A stretch of DNA of 64,000 bases from CBDHGY01 sp965263325 (lineage in GTDB: Bacteria > Pseudomonadota > Alphaproteobacteria > Caulobacterales > Hyphomonadaceae). The translations under genes and the position numbers were made by a program. The stretch is taken from positions 1,364,001 through 1,428,000 of the forward strand of contig CBDHGY010000002.1 of NCBI GenBank assembly GCA_965263325.1, given 5' to 3'. A model generated the notes under the pieces. It made no database searches, was not told the origin of the DNA, and saw only the letters and a program-made list of their open reading frames with translations. This document shows, piece by piece, positions 27,127-35,258 of this stretch (position 1 is the first letter of the stretch; each line of letters begins with the position of its first letter).

Positions 27127-27785
27127 TCCGATTTATCCTCGCAGCGGCGTTTCTGTTTGTATTTATGCCGCCGCTTGCATCTGGGCAGTCGCTTGAAGCG
27201 ATTGGACCGGAGAATTCGGGTCCCCGAAAATATGGAACCGGCTGGGTTTGCAACGAAGGTTACCTTCAGAAGGAGGATACGTGTGAAGTCATTGCAGTTC
27301 CTAAGAATGCGTATCTAAATGACCTAACATGGGGCCGTGGATGGGAATGCGAATACGGATACAAGCGTAAGGACGAAGCATGCAATGCTGTGATTGTCCC
27401 GCAAAACGGGTACCTTGAAGCCTCAGGTGACAGTTGGAACTGCAACAGAGGTTTTACGAGAATTGATAAAACTTGCGAGGCGATAATAGTTCCGGAGAAC
27501 GCATACCTTTCAGGATATAGATATCGTTCCTTATGGACATGCGAACGCGGTTTTGTTGAGCGCAACGAAAAATGTATCCGCATAGTTGTTCCGGACAATG
27601 GATACTTGTCGGATAGCTCTTCCAAAACGGGATGGGAATGCGAACGAGGCTACATGGCCGCTAATAACAAATGCAAGAAAATCGATGTCCCAGAATTTGC
27701 ACACTTGAACTTCAGTGGAGATGGTTGGAATTGCAATCACCCGTACGAACGACTTCGAGGTAAATGCGTGAGACGCTCTCGTTGA
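27123..27785 (+). CDS. secreted protein of six Cys-pair repeats
   Basis: The protein has 220 residues. A signal peptide (FILAAAFLFVFMPPLASG) precedes six units of 31-33 residues with the pattern W-x-C-xx-GY/F-x6-C-xx-I-VP-x-NAYL. Cys occur at 43/54, 76/87, 107/118, 140/151, 173/184 and 204/215: every pair is exactly 11 apart, suggesting one disulfide per unit. The last unit is incomplete. It is probably periplasmic or surface-exposed and structural or binding. Related Cys-Trp repeats occur in many uncharacterised proteobacterial proteins, but no function is known to me. Confidence 0.75.
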   Translation: MIRFILAAAFLFVFMPPLASGQSLEAIGPENSGPRKYGTGWVCNEGYLQKEDTCEVIAVPKNAYLNDLTWGRGWECEYGYKRKDEACNAVIVPQNGYLEASGDSWNCNRGFTRIDKTCEAIIVPENAYLSGYRYRSLWTCERGFVERNEKCIRIVVPDNGYLSDSSSKTGWECERGYMAANNKCKKIDVPEFAHLNFSGDGWNCNHPYERLRGKCVRRSR

Positions 27786-27886
27786 ATATTTTAAACGAGC
27801 GCTCGTGCCGAAATTGAAAATACTTGAAAGTTTTCTTACCAATTAATTCCAACGACTTATTTGGAACTTCCTAGAAAGACACGCCA

Positions 27887-28078
27887 ATGAAATTCGTCAA
27901 GATTCACAATCTCGATCGAAACGTGGACGAACACATCAATTGTGCGTACATCGCACGCCTTCGTGACGTTCAGGATCGAAATCAGGACAAATGTACAATT
28001 ACGTTTAGCTCTGGAGACACGATGACTGCTCTTGGCTCGGCAAATAGCCTGCTCGCTTCAATGGAAGAGTCGGAGTGA
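27887..28078 (+). CDS. hypothetical 63-residue protein
   Basis: A short soluble protein (MKFVKIHNLDRNVDEHINC, later TITFSSGDTMTALGSANSLL). The strand-turn-strand pattern and length loosely recall FlbD-like small proteins, but no signature residue confirms this. AGAAAG precedes the ATG. It follows the Cys-repeat gene by 101 bases on the same strand. Confidence 0.45.
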   Translation: MKFVKIHNLDRNVDEHINCAYIARLRDVQDRNQDKCTITFSSGDTMTALGSANSLLASMEESE

Positions 28079-28181
28079 CCGTTTAGGAGCAGCTCAGTCA
28101 TTCGGCAGCAATAGTGATCCGACCATTTCTGGCGAATTCTCGCCATTCGGCCTGAGCTGTGTTGCGCCTGCTATCTGCTGC

Positions 28182-30623
28182 CTAAGCCGCAGCTTCCGTG
28201 AGCAGGGGATCGGGCGTGATGCCCTTATCGCTCGCCCGCACTGGCAACCAGCAAGACACTTCGGTGCCCCCGCCTTCAACTGAGCGCAGCGCGACGCGCC
28301 CGCCATGAAGCTCGGTAAAGTGGCGCACGAGCGAAAGGCCAAGCCCGGCCCCGCGCTGGTCACCGCTGGTGAAGCTGTCAAAGCTCTGAGCCTGGCGCTC
28401 AGCGTCCATGCCCTTGCCATCATCTTTGACTGACAGGCGCACCATATCATCTGCGCGCTCAGCTGAAACGATCACCTCGCCTCCCGGCTCGGTAAAGCGC
28501 AGAGCGTTTGAAATCAGGTTGAACAGGATCTGGCGGATGCGTCGCTCATCAGCGCGGATCACACCGAGGTGCCCGGCAACATCGGCGCGCACGGCCACTT
28601 GCGTATCCGCGGCTTTCGAGACGACCAGCTCAACGCTGTCTTCAATCACGCTTTCAAGACCAACATCTGACAAATCAAGATCCATCCGGCCTGCTTCAAT
28701 CATCGCAAGATCGAGAATGTTCTCGATCAGTTTGGAGAGGTGATCAGATGCAGCAAGGATCGAGCGCACATGATCAAGCTGGCGGTCGGAGAGATCCCCA
28801 TGGCGCTGGCTTTCCAGGAACTCGGCATAGCCAAGGATGGTCGTGAGCGGTGAACGCAGCTGGTAGCTGACATTCTGAACAAACTCTGTCTTCAATCGGT
28901 CTGCAGCTTCAAACGCTTCTGCACGCTCCCTCAGCGCACTCTCAACCCGGCGCGTTGCAGAGACATCCGCGAAAGCAATCAACGTATTCCCATCCGGCAG
29001 AGGGTGCGTGAGATAGGTCAGCGTTGAACCATCTGAGCGTTTCATCTCGCCGGTTGTCTGCTGGCGTGCCTCAGAGGATGGATCGGTGACATGGCCCTTG
29101 ATTGCCTGCCAGATTGACAGATCATGGAAGAGCGGCACGCAATCTTCGACAATCTGGTCAAAGTCAGGTTTATCCATCAGCTTGCCCGCGCTCAGATCCC
29201 ACAGGCGCACAAAGGCTTCATTGTAAAGTTTCAGGCGCGCATCTGCGCCGAACACCACGCAGGCTTCATGCAGATTATCGAGCGTTGCAGACTGCGTCTT
29301 GATAAGCGCATTGTAGCGCGTTTGCAGATCAAGCTCGCCGGTGATGTCCTTGAACAGAATAAGCAGCCCGCCCATCGGATGGCGCTGGCGCGTCACAGAG
29401 ACGGTGCGATTATCAGGCAGCACCCATTTGTCCTCGGCGATGCCTGAGATATCAGCATAGTCGAGCTGGTCGGCGCGCCATTCTGCATAATTGTGCTGGG
29501 TGGGCAGCTTGCGTTTCTCGCGGAGGCGATCAAGCACAATGCCATGCTCTGGGTGATCCAGCAGGAACGCCTCGTCCAGCCCCCACATATCGGAGAACGC
29601 CCGGTTATGGAAATTCAGTTTCCGGTCAGGGCCAAAAATCGCAACCGCATCGGCAACATGATTCAGCGTCTCATCATGTGCTTTGACAACGCGCTCGAGC
29701 TCTTTGTGCGCATCCTCTTGTGCGGTGACATCCAGCGCCATCGCGCCAGCCCCGCCCGAAAGCGGGAAGGTCAGTATACGCATAGCGCGCCGCCCGCTAT
29801 CGATGGTCATGTGGCGGGTGTCATCGATTTCGCTGCCTTCACTGATCGTCTTGCGCGCCTGCTCAGCGGACTCGCTGTCGAGCATGATCTGGCGCTCCAG
29901 CACATACTGGAGATCCGGCGCTTCAACTGCTGAAAGATAGGCCTGGTTCGCCCATTGCAGCTTACCGACACCAGACACGCGCCAGGCCGGGAACGGCGCT
30001 TTACGCAGCATATCGAGGAACGCCGTCGGGTCGCGGGAGATCACCTGGCGCGCTTCTTCGAGGCGCCCGCGCGCGGCGCTCTCTTCGATGCCTTTCACCG
30101 TCGCATTCGTGACCCAGACAACCGCACGCGCGCCAGCGGTGCGGCCATCCGCGTCAAGGAAGGATCCACCATTCCCAATAATTTTGAGCGAGAAAGGCTG
30201 GCCATTCTCGCGCAGCTCTTTCAGGCGAATGCGCAGCGTCGTGTCCTGCCCGACCGCATCGCGCGCTTCAAGATCTGCAAGCCCCTCAATGATCCGCACC
30301 GCCGGGTCCGGCGAGATCGCGTCATCGGTAAATCGGAGGAGATCGGCCAAAGCGACCGGAGAGCCATAAATCTGCGGCGGGGGAACATCATCACCGGCCA
30401 CATCTAGCGCCTCGCCTTCCCAGACGAGGATCACGCCCGGATGCGCGCCAAACACGCTGTCAGCCCGCGCAACCTGCTCCTCCAGCTCTGAGGAGCGCTC
30501 CTTATATTTTTTCGCGGCCCCGCGCGCGCCATCTGAGACGCGCATCGCCCACAGCAAACTCGCCAGTGACAGGGCCGATGCCCCTGCGGCGATAATAAAA
30601 GGAACCTGATCGCTTACTGCCAT
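28182..30623 (-). CDS. divL: DivL-like PAS-domain kinase with Tyr in place of the phospho-acceptor His
   Basis: The protein has 813 residues. One N-terminal membrane helix (FIIAAGASALSLASLLWAM) precedes about three PAS-like segments (residues about 200-300, 320-430, 445-555), a HisKA dimerisation helix and a HATPase_c domain with the N box (LFNLISNALRFT) and GAGLGLSLV. The phospho-acceptor motif reads NVSYQLRSPLTT, so Tyr587 replaces His. This is the hallmark of Caulobacter DivL, which does not act as an ordinary kinase but relays cell-cycle signals from DivK to CckA and so to CtrA. Length is close to DivL (about 770). CtrA-type sites lie upstream. ATG at 30623 is chosen over a GTG at 30638. 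Confidence 0.88.
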   Translation of the reverse strand: MAVSDQVPFIIAAGASALSLASLLWAMRVSDGARGAAKKYKERSSELEEQVARADSVFGAHPGVILVWEGEALDVAGDDVPPPQIYGSPVALADLLRFTDDAISPDPAVRIIEGLADLEARDAVGQDTTLRIRLKELRENGQPFSLKIIGNGGSFLDADGRTAGARAVVWVTNATVKGIEESAARGRLEEARQVISRDPTAFLDMLRKAPFPAWRVSGVGKLQWANQAYLSAVEAPDLQYVLERQIMLDSESAEQARKTISEGSEIDDTRHMTIDSGRRAMRILTFPLSGGAGAMALDVTAQEDAHKELERVVKAHDETLNHVADAVAIFGPDRKLNFHNRAFSDMWGLDEAFLLDHPEHGIVLDRLREKRKLPTQHNYAEWRADQLDYADISGIAEDKWVLPDNRTVSVTRQRHPMGGLLILFKDITGELDLQTRYNALIKTQSATLDNLHEACVVFGADARLKLYNEAFVRLWDLSAGKLMDKPDFDQIVEDCVPLFHDLSIWQAIKGHVTDPSSEARQQTTGEMKRSDGSTLTYLTHPLPDGNTLIAFADVSATRRVESALRERAEAFEAADRLKTEFVQNVSYQLRSPLTTILGYAEFLESQRHGDLSDRQLDHVRSILAASDHLSKLIENILDLAMIEAGRMDLDLSDVGLESVIEDSVELVVSKAADTQVAVRADVAGHLGVIRADERRIRQILFNLISNALRFTEPGGEVIVSAERADDMVRLSVKDDGKGMDAERQAQSFDSFTSGDQRGAGLGLSLVRHFTELHGGRVALRSVEGGGTEVSCWLPVRASDKGITPDPLLTEAAA

Positions 30624-30668
30624 GGATTTTACCCGCACTTCTGACGTGGATAGCTGAGCCTACAACAG

Positions 30669-30715
30669 TTAACGGTTTGCGACCATTGCGTTAACCACCA
30701 GTTAACGCACGTTAA
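30669..30715. promoter_or_regulatory. CtrA-type TTAA sites upstream of divL
   Basis: TTAA occurs at 30669, 30691, 30702 and 30712. The middle pair is TTAA-CCACCAG-TTAA, an exact TTAA-N7-TTAA CtrA box, 68 bases before the divL start, and a third half-site follows after six bases. This suggests CtrA controls divL, or the divL-tetR spacer acts as a cell-cycle promoter. Confidence 0.6.
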
Positions 30716-30777
30716 TGATTGGGGGCCGAAATGGCTCTGTTATCCCATAAGCAGCCGAAACGAGCGCGACAGGAAGT

Positions 30778-31341
30778 TTAGGATTCCGTCCGTGCAAAGC
30801 TCTGATTACGACCGTTCACTGATCTTAGAACCGCATTTATCTCTTCTGGTGACTGCCGCATGCCGTCTTCGGCCCAGGCCAACAAAATCCCTTTCATCCC
30901 CCAGAGCCGAAACGTTCGGAGAAAGGGGTCAGTATCGCGATACGCCAAATTTGCCTCGACGATACGTTCCATCAATGCGTCCAACTCCGAAAACACCACG
31001 ACCTGAACAGCAGTGTCGTTAACAAGGCGAAACAAATTTGCGTTGCATTTCCAGAATTGGAGTGTCTGCAAGTTTATAAAATCGAGATCTTGTGAGGCAA
31101 TCAAATTGTCTTGAAGACTAACCATATATTCATTGAAAATCTTCCGCATGCGGGAGCGGATAACCTCCTCTTTATTTTTAAAGTGCCGATAAAATGTCTG
31201 TCTCCCGACACCGGCCTTTTCGCAAATGCGGGTTATAGTGATTTCACTAAATGGTTTGTTGCCAGCCTCAGCAATCAAGGCCTCTTCAATCCATAATCGG
31301 GTTCGCGCGATCTGTCCTGCTTTGCGGCTTTTTTGGAACAT
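30778..31341 (-). CDS. TetR-family regulator divergent from the P450 cassette
   Basis: The protein has 187 residues with a normal TetR DNA-binding head (ITITRICEKAGVGRQTFYRH FKNKEE, about residues 35-60) and a helical ligand-binding part without known motif. ATG at 31341 has AGAGG upstream and is preferred over a GTG at 31380. It is divergent from the P450 gene, with two similar 13-base elements in the spacer, so it probably controls that cassette. Confidence 0.85.
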   Translation of the reverse strand: MFQKSRKAGQIARTRLWIEEALIAEAGNKPFSEITITRICEKAGVGRQTFYRHFKNKEEVIRSRMRKIFNEYMVSLQDNLIASQDLDFINLQTLQFWKCNANLFRLVNDTAVQVVVFSELDALMERIVEANLAYRDTDPFLRTFRLWGMKGILLAWAEDGMRQSPEEINAVLRSVNGRNQSFARTES

Positions 31342-31354
31342 TTGAACATCCTCT

Positions 31355-31427
31355 GTCTCGTATTCGAGCGTGGAGGCCACACTATACTTGACGATGATTA
31401 GATATGGAGCAACCGTCTCATATTCAA
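31355..31427. promoter_or_regulatory. pair of similar 13-base elements between tetR and P450
   Basis: GTCTCGTATTCGA at 31355-31367 and GTCTCATATTCAA at 31415-31427 differ at two positions and are 60 bases apart. The first contains CTCG-TATT-CGAG, a small palindrome. They are candidate operators of the divergent TetR protein. Confidence 0.35.
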
Positions 31428-31489
31428 ATGGCTTTTCCGAGTCCGATAGGTATCCAATGGTGGATGCGGCTCATAAATAGAGGGACCCA

Positions 31490-32752
31490 ATGATGATGGT
31501 AGACGCTTCCTTTTTGTACCCCACAGCTAATTGGGCAGACGTGAACGCCATCCATGACGTGTTTACGCGTCTTCGGGCTGAAGACCCCGTGCACCTTTGC
31601 ACCGCAGAGGGGTATCCCGATCTTTGGCACGTCACAAAACATGCTGACATCTTCGACGTCGAACGGCGCACAGGCGATTTCCTGAACGAACCGCGATTGA
31701 TCATTTCCACGTCTGAACAGGAGGCCAAGATTAGAGCCCAGAACAATGGGTCGCTGAACCGCATCCGCTCACTGGTTACCTATGACGCGCCGGAACACAT
31801 GAAGCTTCGCCTGCTGACCCAATCCTGGTTCATGCCCAAGAATTTGGACAAGCTTAAGTCGCGTATCTCCGGATCGGTCGAGGGCGGTATGCGGGTGTTG
31901 GAGCAGAAGGCCGGCACTTGTGACTTCGCTCGCGACGTGGCGCTGGAGTATCCGCTGCGCGTCATCATGGCTGTACTTGGCGTGCCCGAAAATGACTATG
32001 GCATGATGCTACGGCTCACCCAGGAGCTGTTCGGGCCGGAGGACCCCGACATTGGCCGCGAGGTAGAACAGGGCGTGACCGCCGATGCGGCACTTGCCGA
32101 AACCATCAATGACCTCTTCGCTTATTTCACCGCACTGACAAAAGACAAGATTGAAAACCCGAGCGATGATGTGGCCTCCATCATTGCCAATGCTGAGATC
32201 GACGGCGCGCCGCTCGATGATATGGGCAAGCTTGGCTATTACATTATCGTTGCAACCGCTGGGCACGACACAACAAGTTACTCTCTGTCTGAAGCGGTGC
32301 ACCAGTTAGCGCGCGATCCGGCGCTATTTGATCGGCTGAAGCAGGCGCCGGACGAAACCGCGCCGCTGATCACCGAAGAGGCCATCCGCTATGCCTCATC
32401 CGTTCGCCACTTCATCCGCACCGCGAACAAGGACACCGAACTCGGCGGCAAGACGATCCGCGAGGGCCAGTCCCTGATCTTATGGTATCCATCGGGCAGC
32501 CGCGACGAGGACGTGTTTGAGAACCCTCACAGTTTCGATATCGACCGCGATCGTCGCACGCGTCATGCCGCCTTCGGTCACGGTGCTCATATGTGCCTGG
32601 GCATGCACTTGGCACGGCTGGAGATCGACACGTTCTTGCGTGCGCTTGCTGCGAAGGTGGACGCCATCGACCTGATGGCGGAGCCGAAATACGTTCAGGC
32701 GAACTTCGTTGGGGGCATCAAATCCCTGCCCGTCAGGATGACGTTGGTATAA
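31490..32752 (+). CDS. cytochrome P450 (bacterial class I, soluble)
   Basis: The protein has 420 residues. The I-helix oxygen-binding motif is AGHDTT (near 256-261), the K-helix is EEAIR (296-300), and the haem loop is FGHGAHMCLG with the thiolate ligand C369. There is no membrane anchor. Such enzymes hydroxylate small hydrophobic molecules using a ferredoxin and ferredoxin reductase, neither of which is encoded next to it. It heads a same-strand run with DUF3237, PPOX flavoprotein and cupin genes. GAGGG precedes the first of two adjacent ATG codons. Confidence 0.93.
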   Translation: MMMVDASFLYPTANWADVNAIHDVFTRLRAEDPVHLCTAEGYPDLWHVTKHADIFDVERRTGDFLNEPRLIISTSEQEAKIRAQNNGSLNRIRSLVTYDAPEHMKLRLLTQSWFMPKNLDKLKSRISGSVEGGMRVLEQKAGTCDFARDVALEYPLRVIMAVLGVPENDYGMMLRLTQELFGPEDPDIGREVEQGVTADAALAETINDLFAYFTALTKDKIENPSDDVASIIANAEIDGAPLDDMGKLGYYIIVATAGHDTTSYSLSEAVHQLARDPALFDRLKQAPDETAPLITEEAIRYASSVRHFIRTANKDTELGGKTIREGQSLILWYPSGSRDEDVFENPHSFDIDRDRRTRHAAFGHGAHMCLGMHLARLEIDTFLRALAAKVDAIDLMAEPKYVQANFVGGIKSLPVRMTLV

Positions 32753-32883
32753 CGAAAGCAAAATCGAAATATTGGAGGAAACGAGGACCGAGACCAACTT
32801 CACCATGACCATCAATGGCGAAATCATCGAATACCGCAGATGGAACAACACGCACTCAACCCGCTATAGCACGAGGGACTAAG

Positions 32884-33333
32884 ATGAAACTCATTCAGGA
32901 ATTTACCTTCAACGCGACATTGGCACCTCCTACGCCGGTCGGTTCGGTGCCCATCGGAACCCGCATGGTCTACCGGGTAACCGGAGGAACCGTAACGGGC
33001 GACCGCCTTAGTGGGACAGTCGTCGGCGGCGGAGAATGGGCCCTGATCGGCCCCGATGGCTTTCTCAGACCGGACGTCAGAGTGGAAGTCGAGACCCACG
33101 ACGGCGCGTTCCTGTATATGCAGTACACTGGCCTTCTCGAAATGAATGCTGCGGTTCAGGCAGCGACCGGGAGCGGTGGTGAAACGGCGTTCGAAGACCA
33201 GTATTTCTATACCAATCCCCGAATCGAAACGGGCGACGAACGCTACAGCTGGGTCAATACCACTTTCTTCATTGGCGAAGGGCGCATCTATCCAGGTTCT
33301 GGCGTTGAGTACCGGGTCTGGCGACCCGCTTAG
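32884..33333 (+). CDS. DUF3237 family protein
   Basis: The protein has 149 residues with the DUF3237 layout: EFTFNATLAPPTPVG at the start, RMVYRVTGGTVTGDRLSG, HDGAFLYMQYTGLL and a closing YFYTNPRIETGDERYSWVN. It is predicted to be a beta-barrel of unknown function, often near catabolic enzymes. ATG at 32884 follows GAGGGA. It begins one base after the stop of a 25-codon open frame at 32805-32882. Confidence 0.85.
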   Translation: MKLIQEFTFNATLAPPTPVGSVPIGTRMVYRVTGGTVTGDRLSGTVVGGGEWALIGPDGFLRPDVRVEVETHDGAFLYMQYTGLLEMNAAVQAATGSGGETAFEDQYFYTNPRIETGDERYSWVNTTFFIGEGRIYPGSGVEYRVWRPA

Positions 33334-33377
33334 CTCACCGATGGAGACTGACCTTATAAATAGAACCGGAGCGCGGC

Positions 33378-34004
33378 ATGTATGAATCGAAGAAACCGAT
33401 TTCGACCTCGGAAGACGTCCAGCGGCTACTTGGCGAAAAATTCGATAACCAGGAGCGAAAGGTTATCGATCACATTGACGACCTTTGCCGCGCCTGGATC
33501 GAACGCTCTCCGTTCATCACGATTGCGACCGTGAACCTCAGGGGCCAGGTCGATGTGTCGCCGAAGGGTGACCCGGCCGGGTTCGTGAAAATCCTCGACC
33601 AGAAGACGCTCGCAATTCCGGATCGGCTGGGCAACAATCGCGGCGATACATTCCATAACATCATCGAGAATCCTCGGGTTGGGCTGATGTTTGTTGTCCC
33701 CAGACGCAACGAAGTCGTGCGCGTGAGCGGGTCAGCGCAGATCGTTCAGGACGACGACATCCTCGCTATGATGGCGGTGAATGGTAAGCTCCCGACCATG
33801 GCGCTTCTGGTCCACGTTGAGGAGGCGATGTTCCACTGCGGGAAGTCCATGATCCGTTCGAAAATGTGGACGCCTGATGACTGGCCGACGATCGACGGCC
33901 TGCCATCCTATGCAGCCGCCGTGAAAACCCATGCTGCCATGCCCGAGCCGCTCGAGTTCTACGAAAAGATGATGAAATATAACGATGAGAAAAGACTGTA
34001 CTAA
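33378..34004 (+). CDS. PPOX-type FMN-dependent flavoprotein (MSMEG_1061-like)
   Basis: The 208-residue split-barrel flavin-binding protein has ITIATVNLRGQVDVSPKGDPAGF near residues 48-70, RLGNNRGDTFHNIIENPRVGL, and a later ALLVHVEEAMFHCGKSMIRS that closes the FMN site. The family resembles pyridoxamine phosphate oxidases and F420/FMN reductases. It probably reduces or oxidises an intermediate of the P450 cassette; this is inferred from position. Confidence 0.85.
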   Translation: MYESKKPISTSEDVQRLLGEKFDNQERKVIDHIDDLCRAWIERSPFITIATVNLRGQVDVSPKGDPAGFVKILDQKTLAIPDRLGNNRGDTFHNIIENPRVGLMFVVPRRNEVVRVSGSAQIVQDDDILAMMAVNGKLPTMALLVHVEEAMFHCGKSMIRSKMWTPDDWPTIDGLPSYAAAVKTHAAMPEPLEFYEKMMKYNDEKRLY

Positions 34005-34054
34005 AACTGAGATTGGACGGAGCGCCGCTCCAAAAAACGCAAAGGATTGATCAA

Positions 34055-34420
34055 ATGACCGTAAATACCTTTAAAATTCTTCCGGAAACTGCGGAGGGCA
34101 AAGTCCCTTCCAATTTGATCCCGAAACCCTGTTTCACCACCGATGAGACGGACGAGACGACTACCCCCTTCTACCGCGCCCAAGATGGCTCCGTTTCGGC
34201 CGGCATTTGGGAATGCCCGCCCTGTAAGCTCGACATCGAAAGCTATCCCGTGAACGAAATGATGACGATCATCGCAGGTTCGCTGACCATTACCAACGCT
34301 GACGGCGTAGAAGAAACGTTTGGCCCCGGCGAGGTCGTATTCGCATCCAAGGGATCAAAAATGACCTGGCACATCACCGAGCGGCTCAAGAAGTACTTCA
34401 TGACCGCGGCCTCGGCATAA
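34055..34420 (+). CDS. cupin domain protein
   Basis: This 121-residue single-domain cupin of the Cupin_3 type shows SAGIWECPPCKLDIESYPVNE, EMMTIIAGSLTITNADG, TFGPGEVVFASKGSKMTWHI and a final strand. The first metal motif is degenerate (few His), so metal binding is uncertain. ATG at 34055 follows AAAGGA. It sits in the P450 cassette, 50 bases after the flavoprotein. Confidence 0.8.
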   Translation: MTVNTFKILPETAEGKVPSNLIPKPCFTTDETDETTTPFYRAQDGSVSAGIWECPPCKLDIESYPVNEMMTIIAGSLTITNADGVEETFGPGEVVFASKGSKMTWHITERLKKYFMTAASA

Positions 34421-34435
34421 GGGGATAGGACGACC

Positions 34436-34942
34436 ATTGTCAGTCAAAGATTCCGCGAGGCGTTACTCGACGTCTACCATGGCGAGCAATTTGGCGAGGC
34501 CTTTTTCGAGGCGCTCTTGCCCCATGCCGGGGATAGTGAGCAGCGTTATGTTCTAGGCTCACTCCTTCAACTGGAGTCGGAGGGCAAGGCTATCATGCGG
34601 CCTGTCCTTGCCAAGCTCCGGCTTTCGCTGGACGAAGACCCCGCCTCGCGCCCTCGGGGCGTTTCGACATCGGCGATGTTGCGGGAGATGCCCTGGACGG
34701 TCAAATTCGCTGCGATGGCCGATGGCATCCGCAGCAAGGGCCTGCCCCAGTATGAGGAACTGGCAAGCTTGGTGACCGCCGAAGAAGATCGTGAAGCCTT
34801 CGCGCTCGCATCCTTCATGGCAACCCACGAGCGCGCGATCCTGAAGGCGTCCGAAAACTTGGCGGCTAAGCGCGAGAACCCCATCGCCCCCGTGGTGGAA
34901 ATCCTGCACTTTCCCCTCATTAAACCAAACCTCTTTTCATAG
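34436..34942 (+). CDS. uncharacterised helical protein with probable non-standard ATT start
   Basis: The frame is coherent from 34436 (IVSQRFREALLDVYHGEQFG) to 34942, 168 residues, and is closed just upstream by the in-frame cupin stop at 34418-34420. No ATG, GTG or TTG lies in frame before a TTG at 34517, which would cut off 27 residues that look genuine. ATT at 34436 has AGGA five bases upstream. The protein is helical and soluble (YVLGSLLQLESEGKAIMRPV; MATHERAILKASENLA) and of unknown function. It ends the P450 cassette. Confidence 0.6.
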   Translation: MVSQRFREALLDVYHGEQFGEAFFEALLPHAGDSEQRYVLGSLLQLESEGKAIMRPVLAKLRLSLDEDPASRPRGVSTSAMLREMPWTVKFAAMADGIRSKGLPQYEELASLVTAEEDREAFALASFMATHERAILKASENLAAKRENPIAPVVEILHFPLIKPNLFS

Positions 34943-35258
34943 CGGTGCCAAAAAACGCCGCCGCGCCCGCCGGCACCTTATCCGCGGCGCGAACCCACCA
35001 TGTTGCAACGGAGGTGTTAAGTGCCTGGTTTCGATGGGATGTATACATTCTTTCTGATACGCTCAGCAGACCGCAAAAGGTCAATTCGAGACCGATGAAC
35101 CCCAATGTCTAACGACAGCTTTTGCGCCCCTATCAGCTCATTAGCTGTCGGATAGATTTCGCTCAATCCGACACCTTCCCAAAAATAACCCACACAAAAC
35201 CAACGCTCTAAAAACAAATCAGCAAAATCTATCCGACCGGGTTTTCGGCGGCTTCATA
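34943..35258. other. gene-poor stretch after the P450 cassette
   Basis: No convincing gene is present. It holds a possible weak hairpin (GGTGCC ... GGCACC around 34945-34976) and a 17-base inverted repeat described separately. Short open frames lack homology and start signals. Confidence 0.5.
35147..35237. repeat. 17-base near-perfect inverted repeat
   Basis: The left arm GTCGGATAGATTTCGCT (35147-35163) and the right arm at 35221-35237, whose reverse complement is GTCGGATAGATTTTGCT, match at 16 of 17 bases around a 57-base AT-rich centre. A second 7-base pair (GACAGCT at 35114, AGCTGTC at 35143) adjoins it. It could be an element end, a MITE remnant or a large hairpin. No transposase is seen. 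Confidence 0.6.

Noticed and set aside
35107..35240. Possible integron attC site, since GTCTAAC matches the RYYYAAC core
   Set aside because: No GTTRRRY core lies at the expected distance to the right, no integrase is seen, and the inverted repeat does not have attC geometry.
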